DNA from: Rhineura floridana
Lineage: Eukaryota > Chordata > Lepidosauria > Squamata > Rhineuridae
NCBI RefSeq assembly: GCF_030035675.1
Contig: NC_084482.1
Span: 218,697,943 to 218,761,942, forward strand
Direction of reading: 5' to 3'
Length of the DNA: 64,000 bases
Part shown: positions 10,810-21,879 of the stretch, one piece after another
How positions within the stretch are numbered: the first letter of the stretch is position 1
How the letters are laid out: each line of letters begins with the position of its first letter
Position numbers and translations under genes: made by a program
Notes under the pieces: model-generated
What the model was told of the DNA's origin: nothing
Database searches by the model: none
Seen by the model: only the letters and a program-made list of their open reading frames with translations

Positions 10810-10946
10810 CAGCCTTTCCCAACCAGTGTGCCTCCAGATGTTGTTGGACCACAACTCCCATCAGCCTCAGCCAGCATTGGCAATGGTCATGAAAGATGGG
10901 AATTGTGATCCAACAACATCTGGAGGCACACTAGTTGGGAAAGGCT
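10810..10946. mobile_element. Palindromic hAT MITE
   Basis: Same family as 8967-9104 (cagcctttcccaaccagtgt ... gttgggaaaggctg), flanked by cttaacc on both sides. Confidence 0.85.
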
Positions 10947-10989
10947 GCTTAACCACTCTCACCTTCCACCCCCACCCCCAAAGAGCTCA

Positions 10990-11172
10990 TGGCAGTGTAC
11001 ATGGTTCTCACCTCCTTATTTAACCCCACAACAACCCTGTGAGGTAGGTTAGGCTGAGACGCAGTGACTGGCCCAAGGTCACCCAGTGAGCTTTATGGCT
11101 GAGTGGGGATTTGAACCCTGATCTCACAGGTCCTAGCCTGACACTCAAACCACTATGCCACACTGGCTCTCA
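10990..11172 (-). repeat. tRNA-derived SINE (different tail)
   Basis: Minus-strand copy with tail caacaaccctgtgaggtagg and tRNA-like head accactatgccacactggct. The head is shared with Sauria SINEs, but the BovB-like tail is absent. Confidence 0.65.
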
Positions 11173-11186
11173 CTATGTTACTACTA

Positions 11187-11367
11187 AATGTAAATGTACT
11201 GCCTTCAAGTCGATTCCGACTTATGGTGACTATATGAATAGGGTTTTCATGAGGCTGCGAGGCAGTGACTTGCCCAAAGTCACCCAGTGAGCTTCATGGC
11301 TATGTGGGGATTTGAATCCTGGTCTCCCAGGTCGTAGTCCAACACCTTAACCACTACACCACACTAA
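11187..11367 (-). repeat. Sauria SINE, internally deleted
   Basis: Tail tgccttcaagtcgattccga, body gcagtgacttgcccaaagtc, head caacaccttaaccactacac. Confidence 0.85.
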
Positions 11368-11386
11368 ATATATATATATATATAAA
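11368..11386. repeat. (TA)n microsatellite
   Basis: Alternating ta at the edge of the SINE. Confidence 0.8.
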
Positions 11387-11430
11387 TAACACAGTCATCA
11401 TAACATTTTGCCGGTATTGTGGGTGTGTGA

Positions 11431-11660
11431 GAGCCAGTGTGGTGCAGTGGTTAAGGTGTTGGACTACGACCTGGGAGATGAGGGTTCGAATCACCACAAA
11501 GCCATGAAGCTCACTGGGTGACCTTGGGCCAGTCACTGCCTCTCAGCCTCAGAGGAAGGCAATGGTAAACCCCCTCTGAATACCCCTTACCATGAAAACC
11601 CTCTTCATAGGGTTGCCGTAAGTCGGAATCGACTTGAAGGCAGTCCATTTCCATTTTTCA
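11431..11660 (+). repeat. Sauria SINE, full length
   Basis: The clearest copy. tRNA-like head (gagccagtgtggtgcagtgg with A and B boxes, ggttcgaatc), body (gaaggcaatggtaaaccccc) and BovB-like tail (taagtcggaatcgacttgaa). Confidence 0.92.
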
Positions 11661-12030
11661 TTTCTGTGGGTGAATAGTGAATAATAAAATAACCTGATAA
11701 ATCTTGACATTCACAAGTGCCACTGGTACACTCCACCCCCCAGGGTAAATTTTGTGAACACCCCCAAATTAGGCCTCTGATTTTCCCCCTCCCACTTTTC
11801 AGAATTCCTCAAATGAATCCAGCAGGTCAGACAGAAGCGATGTTTCAAAGTTCACAAGTGTATTTCTGGACGCCCATGAAATTATTCTGGAATTCAATCC
11901 ATGCATAGCTGTGGCTACAGATAAATGGTTTTCCCATCCTATCGCCTTTTTGCTTTCTCAGATAGCTGTCAATATCTCAGATGAAGACTCTGGGTGGGAA
12001 CTTATTTGCAAGAGTCAATGTATCTGATAA

Positions 12031-12571
12031 GAACATAAGACTGCCCATTAGCTATTGGGGCAAGTTCAAGGTTCTAGTTTTGGTGTACAAAGCCCTATAC
12101 AGCTTGCGACCAGGATATCTGAAAGACTGTTTTAACCCTTATATACCCAGTTGATCACTGCGCTCTGCAGGTGAGGGCCTCCTGAAGATACCATCTTATC
12201 AGGACGTCCGTTCTGCACAACATAGGAAACGGACCTTTAGTGTGGTGGCACCTACCCTGTGGAATTCCCTCCCTTTGAATATCAGGCAAGCGCCATCTCT
12301 GTTATCTTTTCAGCACCTGTTGAAGACCTTCCTCTTTCAACAAGCCTTTTTAGTAGAGACCTTATTCCAGTCTGCGCCTGCGTTGGAATTGCTTTTTAAG
12401 ATGTTTTTTAAAGCTTTCTTTAAAATATTAAAACAAAACATCTTTAAAAACACTCTTGAAAAAAAGTTGTTTTTAAAGATCTTTTAAAATATTTTTTATT
12501 TAGAGTGTTTTTAGTGTTTTTGTTTACAAAAAAAAAAAGGCAGGATATATATATCTAATAAATAATAATAA
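12031..12571 (+). mobile_element. L2-like LINE 3' end
   Basis: Encodes FKVLVLVYKALYSL, then after frame breaks FSVVAPTLWNSLPLNIRQAP and LKTFLFQQAFLVE, the usual L2 reverse-transcriptase end. A long A/T-rich UTR and an (ATA)n tail follow. Confidence 0.8.
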
Positions 12572-12995
12572 TAGCCCACTGGATCAGGCCAGTGGCCCAA
12601 CTAGTCCAGCGTCCTGTTCTCATCGTGGCCAACCAGGTGCCTGGGGGAAGCCCACAAGCAGGACCTGAGTGTAAGAGCACCCTTCCTCCCCCCCTCCTGC
12701 AGTTTCTAGTAACTGGCATTCAGAAGCATGCTGCCTCTGCCTGTGGAGCGAGAGAATAGCCATACTGTCTAGCAGCCACTGACAGCCTTCTCCTCCATGA
12801 ATTTGTCTAATCCTCTTTCAAAGCTATCCAAGTTGGTGGCCATCACTGCTTCTTGTGGGAGCCAGTTCCACAGTTTAACTGTGTGCTGTGTGAAGAAAGG
12901 CTTCCTTTTGTCTGTCCTGAATCTTCCAGCATTCAGCTACGTTGAGTGTCCTTGAGTTCTGGGGTTATGAGAGAAGGAGAAAACCTTTTCTCTAT
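12572..12995 (+). repeat. CR1-type 'ggatcaggcc' repeat
   Basis: Nearly full unit: ggatcaggccagtggcccaa, gaatttgtctaatcctcttt, gtggccatcactgcttcttg, cttccttttgtctgtcctga. Matches 59428-59800. Confidence 0.6.
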
Positions 12996-13327
12996 CCACT
13001 TTTCCCATGCCATGCCTAAGTTTATACAGTTCTCTCACATCCCCTCTCACTTGCCATTTCCAGCCATTTTCTCACAATCTCTCCTACCTCATGTTCAGAA
13101 AATAAATGGGGATGGAGGGGGGGATCCATGTGTCCCCCTCTGCCCTCCTTGGCGGAAAGAGCAAATGGAAACGTAAACGCTGTCAAGCTATCCGCCTTGA
13201 ACACCAGGGCCTTCTCCACTGCACCTTAAAGGGCATTTTCCTCCTCCTCTCCCTTGCCATACATCCCGGGAACTGTAGTTTCCTTTTCAGAGATCTACAA
13301 CCCAGCACCCTGGCAGCACAAACCATT

Positions 13328-13652
13328 CACACTGCACATTTATTCCACTATTATTCCATTTTAAACAGTCATGACTTCCCCCAAACAATCCTGGGAAGCA
13401 TAGTTTGTGAAGGATGCTGAGAGTTAGGAGACTCCTAATCGCCTCACAGGGCTAAAATTCCCAGTGTCCCCTGGGAAGAGGGATTGATGGTTAAACCACT
13501 CTGGGAACTGTAGCTCTCTGAGGAAAATAGGAGCCTCCGAACAACTCTCAGCCCTTTTCACAAACCACAGTTCCCAGGGTTATTTGGGGGAAGCCATGAG
13601 TATTCAAAGTGGAATAATAGTGGAATACACGTTTGGTGTAAATGTGACCTAA
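13328..13652. mobile_element. Foldback MITE
   Basis: Left arm cacatttattccactattat / cagtcatgacttcccc mirrors right arm gaagccatgag / ggaataatagtggaatacac. Just upstream of the GC-rich promoter of the trihelix gene. Confidence 0.75.
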
Positions 13653-13659
13653 AGGGTTC

Positions 13660-14052
13660 TTTGCGCTTTAAACGCGCGCTCTGTGCACGCCCCCTAGCCT
13701 CCTGCCCTTGCAATCCCGCTTCCCCTCCTCAACCTCTGCCTTCATCTGGCCCAATCCCCCTTCCTTGCCTCCAGATCTTCCTGTATCTCCTGTCCTGTTC
13801 CTCCACACTTCCCTCTCTGCAATCCAAGCGCCCTGCAAGCAAGCATCCATCCATCCTGGGGCGCTCCAGAGCCACCCTCCGTGCTCACTCTTCGTGCGTA
13901 AGTCTAGCCCCCTTTACGCCGTTTCCAATAGCTGGTCCCTCCCCGCGTCTCCATTCTCCTTCCGGCCCGGCCCCCTGGTGCCGGACCGTCGTTCCGCGGA
14001 GGCCCTTCGCATCCCTCGTTCCGGTCGCTGCGGGGCTTCCCCGTGCGTAAAA
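13660..14052 (+). promoter_or_regulatory. GC-rich (CpG island-like) promoter and 5' UTR region
   Basis: Base composition changes sharply to GC-rich with many CpGs (gtgccggaccgtcgttccgc and neighbours), continuing through the first coding exon. No TATA box is obvious. CpG-island promoters without TATA are usual for vertebrate regulators. The transcription start cannot be placed from sequence alone. Confidence 0.5.
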
Positions 14053-14425
14053 ATGAGGTCCCCGACCGTAGGCGCTCCTGCGCCGGGCCCGGTGAAGGGG
14101 CAGCGGTGGGGCGTGGAGGAGACCCTGGCGCTCCTCCGCCTCCTCCGCGCCAGCCCGGCGGTGGGGGTCTTCATGGGGAGCTGCTCGGCCAAGAACGAGG
14201 AGTACTGGCAGGAGGTGCGCCTCCAGCTGGCCGAGGCCGGGCACCACCGCACGGTCGAGCAGCTGCGGGCACGCTGGAAGCGGCTGAAGACGGACTTTTT
14301 CCGGGCCGGGCGGAGGGCGGCCGAAGGCCGGGGGAAGCCCTCCAACGCCCCGCCTTTCTACGAGCAAGTCCGCGGGATCTGGAAGGCGGCCAAGCGGCCC
14401 GAGTTTTTCAGCAGGCACATGCCCG
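14053..14425 (+). CDS. Trihelix (Myb/SANT-like) DNA-binding protein, exon 1
   Basis: Codes 124 residues plus one base, from ATG 14053 (A at -3) to a consensus donor (gtgagc at 14426). Residues about 17-112 form a Myb/SANT-like trihelix domain. Its conserved aromatic residues are W19, W52 and W75, then FYEQVRGIW (102-110); helix phrases are EETLALLRLL, YWQEVRLQLAEAG and TVEQLRARWKRLK. The same domain type occurs in ZSCAN20, ZSCAN29 and MSANTD proteins, where it binds DNA. Exon phases join exactly to 18205-18351, 22776-22916 and 23355-23455, giving 762 nt with stop (253 residues). The frame is open upstream to 13708, but that part is proline-rich and looks like 5' UTR. Transposase-derived origin is possible for this family; no flanking transposon ends were seen. 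Confidence 0.82.
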
Positions 14426-14459
14426 GTGAGCGAGAAAGGGTGTGTGTGTCAGTGTTGGT

Positions 14460-14600
14460 TGTTCAGTGCTTTATACACGGACCGGCAGCAGCTCTACAGG
14501 GTTTCAGGAGGGGAGACTTTCCCAGCCCTACCTGGAGAGACCATGGGGGGGGGGGTTGAGCTTGGAACCTTCTGCATGCAAGGCAGGTGCTACGGCCCTT
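14460..14600 (-). repeat. tRNA-Ala-like SINE
   Basis: Minus-strand copy in intron 1: gcagctctacagggtttcag, then aaccttctgcatgcaaggca and the head gctacggccctt. Confidence 0.7.
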
Positions 14601-14795
14601 AAATAGGAACATAGAAAGGCTGCCTTAAAGTGACCCAGGCCACTGGTCCATCTAGCTCAGTACTGCCTACACGGACCGGCAGCTGCTCTGCAGGGTTTCA
14701 TGCAGGGGCATTCTGGGGCCTGTCCGGAGATTCCATTGTGGATCTTCTGCCTGCAAAAGCAGATGCTCTGCCGCTGAACCAGGGCCCTGTAGTTA
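14601..14795 (-). repeat. tRNA-Ala-like SINE
   Basis: Second adjacent minus-strand copy with the full 3' end (ggtccatctagctcagtact) and head (gctctgccgctgaaccaggg). Confidence 0.75.
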
Positions 14796-15004
14796 AATAA
14801 GTGAATTGGAGGGTGTTTTGTGCTGGGGAGATACTTGCCTGGTGAGTAAGCGAAGGGGCGGTCAAGAGAAATATTATGGGGGTGGGAGGAGGTCTGTGAG
14901 TTGTTACTATGGGTCATTGGCAACCCTGTGCCCATTAAAAGAAATGCACGAATTTAGAATTTGGGGGGGGGACATCCCCTTGCAACCCCATGCAGACACC
15001 CTTT

Positions 15005-15430
15005 GTATGTACCTATATAGTTGTGAAAGTTGGACAGTGAAAAAAGCAGATAAGAGAAAAATCAACTCATTTGAAATGTGGTGTTGGAGGAGAGCTTTGC
15101 TTATACCATGGACTGCGAAAAAGACAAATAATTGGGTGTTAGAACAAATTAAACCAGAACTGTCACTAGAAGCTAAAATGATGAAACTGAGGTTATCATA
15201 CTTTGGACACATCATGAGAAGACCTGATTCACTAGAAAAGACCATAATGCTGGGAAAAACAGAAGGGAGTGGAAAAAGAGGAAGGCCAAACAAGAGATGG
15301 ATTGATTCCATAAAGGAAGCCACAGAACTGAATAGGGTGGTTTACAACAGATGCTATTGGAGGTCGCTGATTCATAGGGTCGCCATAAGTCATAATCGAC
15401 TTGAAGGCACAAAACAAGAACATCAACAAT
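15005..15430 (+). mobile_element. BovB LINE 3' end
   Basis: An open frame of the reverse-transcriptase C-terminus survives: SCESWTVKKADKRKINSFEM, WCWRRALLIPWTAKKTNNW, GSGKRGRPNKRWIDSIKEAT. It is followed by the tail gtcataatcgacttgaaggc shared with Sauria SINEs. Confidence 0.92.
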
Positions 15431-15483
15431 GTGTGCACACCACCTTGCACTGACATTCACACCATGTATTTGGAAAATGAAAC

Positions 15484-15672
15484 ATACTGCCTTCAGATCT
15501 ATTCTATGGCAACACTATGAATAGGGTTTTCATGGTAAGCGGTATCCAGAGGGGGTTTACCATTGTCTTCCTCTGAGGCTGAGAGGCAGTGACTTGGCCA
15601 ATGTGGGGGTTCGAACCCTGGTCTCCCAGGTCATAGTCCAACACTGTAACCACTACACCACACTGGCTCTCC
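15484..15672 (-). repeat. Sauria SINE
   Basis: Minus-strand copy; tail ctgccttcagatctattcta, body gagaggcagtgacttggcca, head gtaaccactacaccacactg. Confidence 0.85.
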
Positions 15673-15982
15673 ACCATGTATTTATTCCACTATTATTCCA
15701 TTTTGAACAGGCCTGGCTTCCCCCAAAGCATCTTGGGAATTGTAGTCTGTGAAGGGTGCTGAGAGTTGTTGGGAGACACGCGCACCCCAGTTCCCCTCAT
15801 AGAAGCACAATTTTCAGAACCGCCTGGGACAAAGAGGGATTGATGGTTAAACCACTCCGGGAATTGTAGCTGTAACGCCTCTTGGCACCTTTCACAAACT
15901 ACGCTTCCCAGGATCCTTTGGGGAAAGCCAGGACTGTTGAAAGTGAAGGATAGTGGAATATATGTGTTGTGTGAATGTGGCT
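15673..15982. mobile_element. Foldback MITE
   Basis: Arms ttattccactattattccat and gaaggatagtggaatatatg, with aatcttgggaattgtagtct-like interior mirrored by acgcttcccaggatcctttg. Confidence 0.75.
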
Positions 15983-15989
15983 TTTGTCA

Positions 15990-16135
15990 GAGCACTGGCT
16001 CGGGTAGCTTGGTGTTGCCTGCTCCGGTTGGCAGCAGCTCTGCAGGGTTTCAGGCAGGGGATCTGAAGATGCAGGGGATTGAACTCTGGGACCTTCTGCA
16101 TGCAGAGCAGGTGTTGTGCCAATGAACTATGGCCC
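15990..16135 (-). repeat. tRNA-Ala-like SINE
   Basis: cagcagctctgcagggtttc, ggaccttctgcatgcagagc, then head aatgaactatggccctt on the plus strand. Confidence 0.7.
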
Positions 16136-16231
16136 TTCCATGGGGTGTGTGTAGAGTGAAAGGTCTCTAATGGGAGTGCAAGGGAAGGTGCCTGTTGACC
16201 CTGGGTCTATCTAGCCCAGAATGGTCTATAC

Positions 16232-16526
16232 CAGGGGGGTTCCCAAACTGTGGTCCATGGGCCACCAGTGGTCCGCGAGCTTCTTTCAGGTGGCCTGCAG
16301 CATGTCTGCGGATTCGTGGTTGAAGGTGGTAGAGAGGACATCCATCGGATTGAAAATACATACTGATTTTTGATTGCATTTTTGTGGCTGTTTTGATTTC
16401 TTGTGTTGTATTACCACTTGAATTCTGTGGAATTGCAATCGCTACAACAGGTATAAAGAACGTTAGTTTGCCAGACCCTCAGCAATTTGCAAGTGGTCTG
16501 GGGGGAGGGGAGTTTGGGAACCCATG
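16232..16526. mobile_element. hAT-like nonautonomous element
   Basis: Ends caggggggttcccaaactgt and gtttgggaacccatg. Target duplication gtctatac (16224-16231) against gtctacac (16527-16534). Interior has ggtccatgggccaccagtgg. Confidence 0.8.
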
Positions 16527-16534
16527 GTCTACAC

Positions 16535-16899
16535 CAGGGGTTCACAAACCTTTTGGACCACTTGACAGACCACTTCATGATTTATTTCTGCCTGTTGCAG
16601 CAGTTGTAACATGCTGTGGTAGATGCTGTGTGATTTTTTAAATTGCATTTCTATCGCTGCTTGTACTTCTTCATATATTGCACTCCGCAGAATTCAGACT
16701 GTAATACAATAAAATGCAATGTAAGAAATACAAGGGGGTGGGGTGGGGAAATGCAATTAAAAATCAATATGAATAAACTAATTGATGAGGTGGATGTGTC
16801 ATCTCCTGGCTTCTACTTCAGATCCACAGACAAGCCGTGGACCACCTGACTGAAGCTTGTGGAACTTGATGGTCCACAACCACAGTTTGGATACCCCTG
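16535..16899. mobile_element. hAT-like nonautonomous element, adjacent copy
   Basis: Ends caggggttcacaaacctttt and cagtttggatacccctg. It begins directly after the target duplication of its neighbour. Interior related to 16232-16526 and 8552-8759. Confidence 0.75.
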
Positions 16900-17067
16900 A
16901 TTGACACTGACGGGTGGTGGCTATCCAAGGGTTCAGATGGGTCTCTCCAAGCTTACCCAGAGACTTTTTTCTAGCAAGGGGGGTGCTCTACCATTGAACT
17001 ATGGCCCTTTCGGGGCCCTCTTTTTAAAAAAATGTTGAAGGTGGATCCAACCTAATATGGATGGTAT

Positions 17068-17308
17068 TTGAGAGACAGTGTGATGTCCTGATTAGCGTAG
17101 TGGACTAGGACCTGGGAGACCAGGGTTCAAATCCCCAACCAGCCCTGAAGCTCACTGGGTGACCTTGTCTTGTGCAGGTCAGTGCCTTTCAGCCTAACCC
17201 ACCTCACAGGGTTGTCGTAGGGATTAAACGAGGTGGGGGAGAACCATGTACGCCACTTTGAGTTCCTTGGAGAAAAGGCAGAATATAAATGCAATAAATA
17301 AATAAGTC
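17068..17308 (+). repeat. tRNA-derived SINE with L2-like tail
   Basis: Head gagacagtgtgatgtcctga with B box-like ggttcaaatc, then cacagggttgtcgtagggat, ending gcagaatataaatgcaataa. Confidence 0.75.
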
Positions 17309-18204
17309 CTACTCAGAGTAGAAATTAATGAACCTAAGTTAGTCATGTATCTGAATTTAAGTGGATCTACTCTGAATAAGGCTAGCTTTGAATGCCACCC
17401 TATGGAGATAAGGGGTCACAGAAAGATTGAAAGTTGTAGGGGTTTTGAAGATGCCTTTTTGGCAGCTGCTGAAGACATTTCCTCTTTCAACAAACCTTCT
17501 AAAATCTTTACTCCAGATGGTATCTGTCTTGGATCTGAATTGATTTTATGTACACCCTGTTGTTTTAAACTTGTCATGTTTATAACTGTTAATTGTTTTT
17601 TATGTTATTAGTAATTAAATGTATATCCCACCCTTTCTCCCAGATGGAGCCAAGGGCGGCAACCAAGAAGTGATCTTAAAAAGTCATCTTTTTAAAAAAT
17701 CTTGAAAACAAAATATGCAATTGTTGTAACTGTTTTTATATAAGTAATGGCATTTTTATGCTGTTATATTGTAAATCACTCTGGGATGCCTCATGGGAAG
17801 CTATTCATAATTATTAATATTCTTAATATTGTATAATAATACTCAACGTTCAAAATATTTTTTTTTTTTTAAAAAGTCTTACACTCTAAAATTCTCATTG
17901 CATATAGACTTCTAAATGTCACGGCATGAGACTCTTGCAAGAAAGCATGTTTGCACGCATGATGAAAATGCACAGGGGTGTTGCAGTAGTGTGTGCCTTG
18001 CACCCAAATTATAATTGCACACCGCTGGGCGGCTCTGCATATTCCTTTTTTTAAAAGCCCTGCTGATTACGCTGTCTGGGAAGCGTTACTCTATGTAGGT
18101 GCTTATCATGCACGCTGGCAACGTGGCACTTTTGCGTCAACAGGAATTGCACATGTGAGTGCTGCCGTAGTGGACAGATTCTTCTCTATCCTGTTTACAC
18201 GCAG

Positions 18205-18351
18205 AGACGCACCGGCAGCTCCTCATGGAGAAGGCAAGACAGGATTCAGAAAGAGAGGAGAGGGAGATAGAGATGGAGGAGGAAGAGGAGGAGGAGGAGG
18301 AAGGTCCTGTGCGGACGCTGGCGGTTAATCTCAGCAAGGGTGCAAGGACAG
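18205..18351 (+). CDS. Trihelix gene, exon 2A (acidic coiled-coil exon)
   Basis: Preceded by a pyrimidine-rich acceptor (ctatcctgtttacacgcag) and followed by a strong donor (gtgagt at 18352). It is 147 nt, phase 1 at both ends, so it can be skipped without changing frame. The reading THRQLLMEKARQDSEREERE, then a run of nine glutamates, then GPVRTLAVNLSKGAR, predicts a charged helix. It resembles exon 2B (THQEHLMEKRSQDYEREWRE), and its intron flanks are also duplicated. Whether 2A and 2B are both used or are alternatives cannot be told from DNA. The glutamate run is a low-complexity expansion absent from 2B. Confidence 0.7.
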
Positions 18352-18399
18352 GTGAGTGGAGGGGAGGAGTTGGTGTTGGCGGGGGGGGGGGAATCGATT

Positions 18400-19262
18400 A
18401 AATAATAGATTGGGATGGGGGATGTTCGACCTGTTCTGGATGGGGTTGCACTCCCCCTGAAGGAACAGGTTCGTAGCCTGGGAGTTCTTTAGATCCATCC
18501 CTGTCACTTGAGGCTCAGATAGCCTCTGTGGCACGGGGTGCTTTCTACCAGCTTCGGCTGGTGGCCCAGCTGCGCCCCTATCTGGACAGAGAGAGCCTCG
18601 CTTCAGTAGTCCATGTGCTGGTAACCTCGAAATTAGATTACTGCAATGCGCTCTACGTGGGGCTGCCTCTGAAGACGGTTCGGAAACTGCAGCTTGTGCA
18701 GAATGCAGCGGCCAGATTGTTAACGGGGACCAGACGGTCCGACCATATAACACCGACTCTGGCCCGCCTGCACTGGCTGCCTATTTGTTTCCGGGCCCGG
18801 TTCAAAGTGCTGGTTTTGACCTATAAAGCCTTACACGGCATAGGACCACAATACCTGTTGGAACGCCTCCCCCGTTATGAACCTGCCCGTACACTACGTT
18901 CATCATCAAAGACCCTCCTCCGAGTTCCTACTCATAGGGAAGCTCGGAGGATGGCAACGCGGAAAAGGGCCTTTTCTGTGGTGGCCCCCGAACTGTGGAA
19001 CTATCTCCCAGAGGAAATACGCCTGGCGCCATCGTTAATATATTTTCGGCGCCAGGTTAAAACTTTTCTTTTCACCCAGGCTTTTTAATTAATTATGTTT
19101 AGTATACACTGACATTGTTTTAATTTTTAATCATTTTTAACTTTTTAATATGTTTTATATTGATACATGTCTTGTACTTTGCTATTTCTTGTCTTGTGAA
19201 CCGCCCAGAGAGCTTTGGCTATGGGGCGGTCTATAAGCTTAATGAAATAAATAAATAAATTG
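18400..19262 (+). mobile_element. L2-like LINE 3' end, well preserved
   Basis: An open frame of 186 residues (18528-19088) covers the end of the reverse transcriptase: LDYCNALYVGLPLKTVRKLQ, LVQNAAARLLTGTRRSDH, RLHWLPICFRARFKVLVLTY, FSVVAPELWNYLPEEIRLAP. The 3' UTR has gagagctttggctatggggc and a (TAAA)n tail. It inserted in duplication unit A only, so it is younger than the duplication. Confidence 0.9.
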
Positions 19263-19867
19263 ACAGATATTGTGTTAAGACAAGTTGAAGAGGAAAGCGA
19301 TTACATCAGAACTTGGGATTTGTGAAGTTAATTTTTTTTTTAGATTTTGGCTGCTCACACACCACATACACTGGGGCTGGGCTCCTGCTGGGAGGAAGGG
19401 CGGGATTTAAATCAAATAATAAATAATAAAATAAATGAAATTTGGGTCACATTTGTGGCACATGAGTTCCTCCAAAGAATTCTGGAAACGGTTGTTTACG
19501 GCTCACAGAGCTATATCCTGGCAAACTACAAAAAACTGCATAGGACCTTTGGTCCATCTAGCTAAGTTGTGTGTACACTGACTGGCAGCAACCTCTTAAG
19601 GTTTCAGGCAAGGGTGTCTCCCAGCCCTATGTGGATCTGGGACTTTCTGCATTCAAAGCAGATTCTATACCACCTGGACTACCGACATTGTTTTTTGAAG
19701 AAGGATCCAACCTATTATGGGTTGTATTCAACTCGAGAATTGCTGGCTCTCGGCCTAACTTACCCCACAGGGTTGTTGTGGGGATTAAACGAGGTGGGGG
19801 AGAACCATGTATGCCATCTTGAGCTCCTTGGAGAAAAAGGTGGAATATAAAGGTAATGAATAAGTCC

Positions 19868-20188
19868 TGTTCAGAGTAAAGGTAAAGGTGTCCCCACACT
19901 TGTAGTGCGAGTCGTTTCCAACTCGTAGGGTGACGTCTTGCAACGTTTACTAGGCAGACCGTATACATGGGGTGGGATTGCCAGTTCCTTCCCCGGCCTT
20001 TCTTTACCCCCCAGCATATGCCGGGTACTCATTTTACCGACCACAGATGGATGGAAGGCTGAGTGGACCTCGACCCCTTTTACCGGAGACTCGACTTCCT
20101 CCTTTTCGTTGGAATCGAACTCCGGCCGTGAGCAGAGCTTCAGCTGTGTTACCGCCGCGTACCACTCTGCGCCACGGAGGATCTTGTT
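19868..20188 (-). repeat. tRNA-derived SINE (third family)
   Basis: Minus strand; starts aaaggtaaaggtgtccccac and ends with a tRNA-like head (gaatcgaactccggccgtga ... cgtaccactctgcgccacgg). Present in unit B only. Confidence 0.7.
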
Positions 20189-20752
20189 CAGAGTAGACCC
20201 ATTTAAATTAAGGAACCTAAGTTAGTGATGTCTGTTAACTTCATTGGGTCTGCTCTGAGTAAGACTGGCATTGAATACCACCCTATGGAGATAAGAGGTC
20301 ACAAAACTATTGAAAGATGTCAGTGTGAAGATGTCTTTTTGGCGCCTGTTGAAGACGTTCCTCTTTCAACAACCCTCCTAAAATCTTTAGTCCAGATGGT
20401 ATGTTTCTTAGATTTGGATTGATTTTATGTATGTCCTGTTTTAAACTGTTATGTATATATCATTTTCTTAGCATTGTTTTTATATTTGCAATTATTTTGA
20501 CCGTTTTTATATATGTAACAGTATTTTATATGTTATATTGTAAATCACTTCAAGATGTGTCATGGGAAGCGATTCATAAATAGAAATAATAATACACATT
20601 TTTAGAAATAATATTTATCAGGCTGTTAAAAAAAATTAGGCAGCCAGTCCCAAAATGTGTTTGGGGGGAGAGAGAGAGAGAGAGAAAATGGGCAGTTTAA
20701 AAAGTACATTTTGGCAGTTGAAAAATTCAGGCCACCATGCAGAAGCTTTATG

Positions 20753-20945
20753 GTGTAAGAGCCAGTGAAGTGTAGCGGTTAGAGTGTTGGACTATGGCCC
20801 GGGACACCTGGGTTTGAATCCCCAATCAACCATCACTGAGGGGAAGTCACTGTCTCTCAGCCTACCCTACAGGGTTGTTGTGAGGATGAAAAGGGGCACT
20901 TTGAACTCCATGGAGGAAATGTAGATTATTATTATTGTTGATGTT
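20753..20945 (+). repeat. tRNA-derived SINE with L2-like tail
   Basis: Head gagccagtgaagtgtagcgg, B box ggtttgaatc, then cctacagggttgttgtgagg and an A/T tail. Confidence 0.7.
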
Positions 20946-21489
20946 ACTATTGTTATGTTTCATGTAAAAAGTGGCTGATAAAAAAGTAAATTGAGTAGTC
21001 TAGGCTTCCCTAGAGCTCTAGACCCTGATCTTTAAAAAAAATGTTTTTACTTGTTTTTTAAGTACAGATATTAATAAGAAAACAATAAACAGAGTCTCAT
21101 AGTAATATATTGCTATGACAGTATATTTCAGACCTTGGTCAAGCACAGGCATTTATCCTCCCACTATCAAACTCCTTTGCTGGTCTCCTGGGAGCATTCG
21201 CCAGTGTTTTTAATATGAAGTAAATAATTCTAGGCAACTTGGAGACCCCTTTCCTAACAAGTCATGTGAAGTTGTCAGTCTTACGATGCCAGAAATACTC
21301 AGTGTGGCATTCTTAACAGGGACTTTATCGGGGCAAAGTTATATGTATATGTATATGTATATTTGATTTCATGCCCGCTCATCACTCCAAGGTCACAGGG
21401 CAGGTTGCAATAATTTAAAATGCAACATCGACAACAGTTTAAAACAAATTACAATCGCAGGAGTAGGATCTGTCCTGAAAACATTATGT

Positions 21490-21825
21490 ATGTATGTATT
21501 TATATATTAGTACATTTCCATCCCACACTTCCTCTCAAAAGTACCCCAAGGTGGCAACATTTATGTCAGGTGTCAAAGGCCTGGGTAAAGAGGTGTCTTC
21601 AGCATACCGTTGAAGCTATATAATGAAGGTGCTGGAATGACCTTCATGGGGAGGGAATTCCCCAACCTTGGAGTTGTGGCTGGGATTCCCCCCTCCTGGA
21701 CCCATCCCCCGTCAAGCTTCTGAGGGAGGTCCAAGAGGGGCCCCTCTGCTAATCTTAACACCCAAGAGGGTCTGTTGTGAAGGAAGAATCTCTGCCTGAA
21801 AGTATCATGACAGCACAAAGCCACT
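21490..21825 (-). mobile_element. Diverged LINE 3' end (L2/CR1-like)
   Basis: Minus strand reads TPRLGNSLPMKVIPAPSLYS, reminiscent of the 'LWNSLP...APSL' end of L2 ORFs but more diverged. Preceded by a (TATG)n tract near 21340-21360. Confidence 0.45.
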
Positions 21826-21879
21826 GAATTTCATTTTCCAAAAGAGAAATCTTCTGTGTAAGATTATCATTGCAATTAA

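Larger units (their letters stand above)
10319..10962 (-). repeat. Sauria SINE with two nested insertions
   Basis: The minus-strand Sauria SINE starts at its BovB-like tail (ggactgtcttcaagtcgatc) and ends at its tRNA-like head. It is split by an L1-like insertion (10378-10653) and a hAT MITE (10810-10946), both with target duplications, giving a three-layer insertion history. Confidence 0.85.
16900..19530 (+). repeat. Local tandem duplication, unit A
   Basis: Contains, in order: a minus tRNA-Ala-like SINE, gtggatccaacctaatatgg, a plus tRNA SINE, a palindromic gaacctaagttagt unit, an L2-like tail (gaagatgcctttttggcagc), a unique stretch (ttataattgcacaccgctgg), an exon, and ttttggctgctcacacacca. 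Unit B (19535-23105) has the same parts in the same order. Unit A carries a private L2 insertion at about 18400-19262. Confidence 0.75.

Noticed and set aside
13885-14429. Three other long open frames overlapping the trihelix exon, on both strands
   Set aside because: They are GC-rich shadows of exon 1. Only the 14053 frame has a recognisable domain and matching splice phases.
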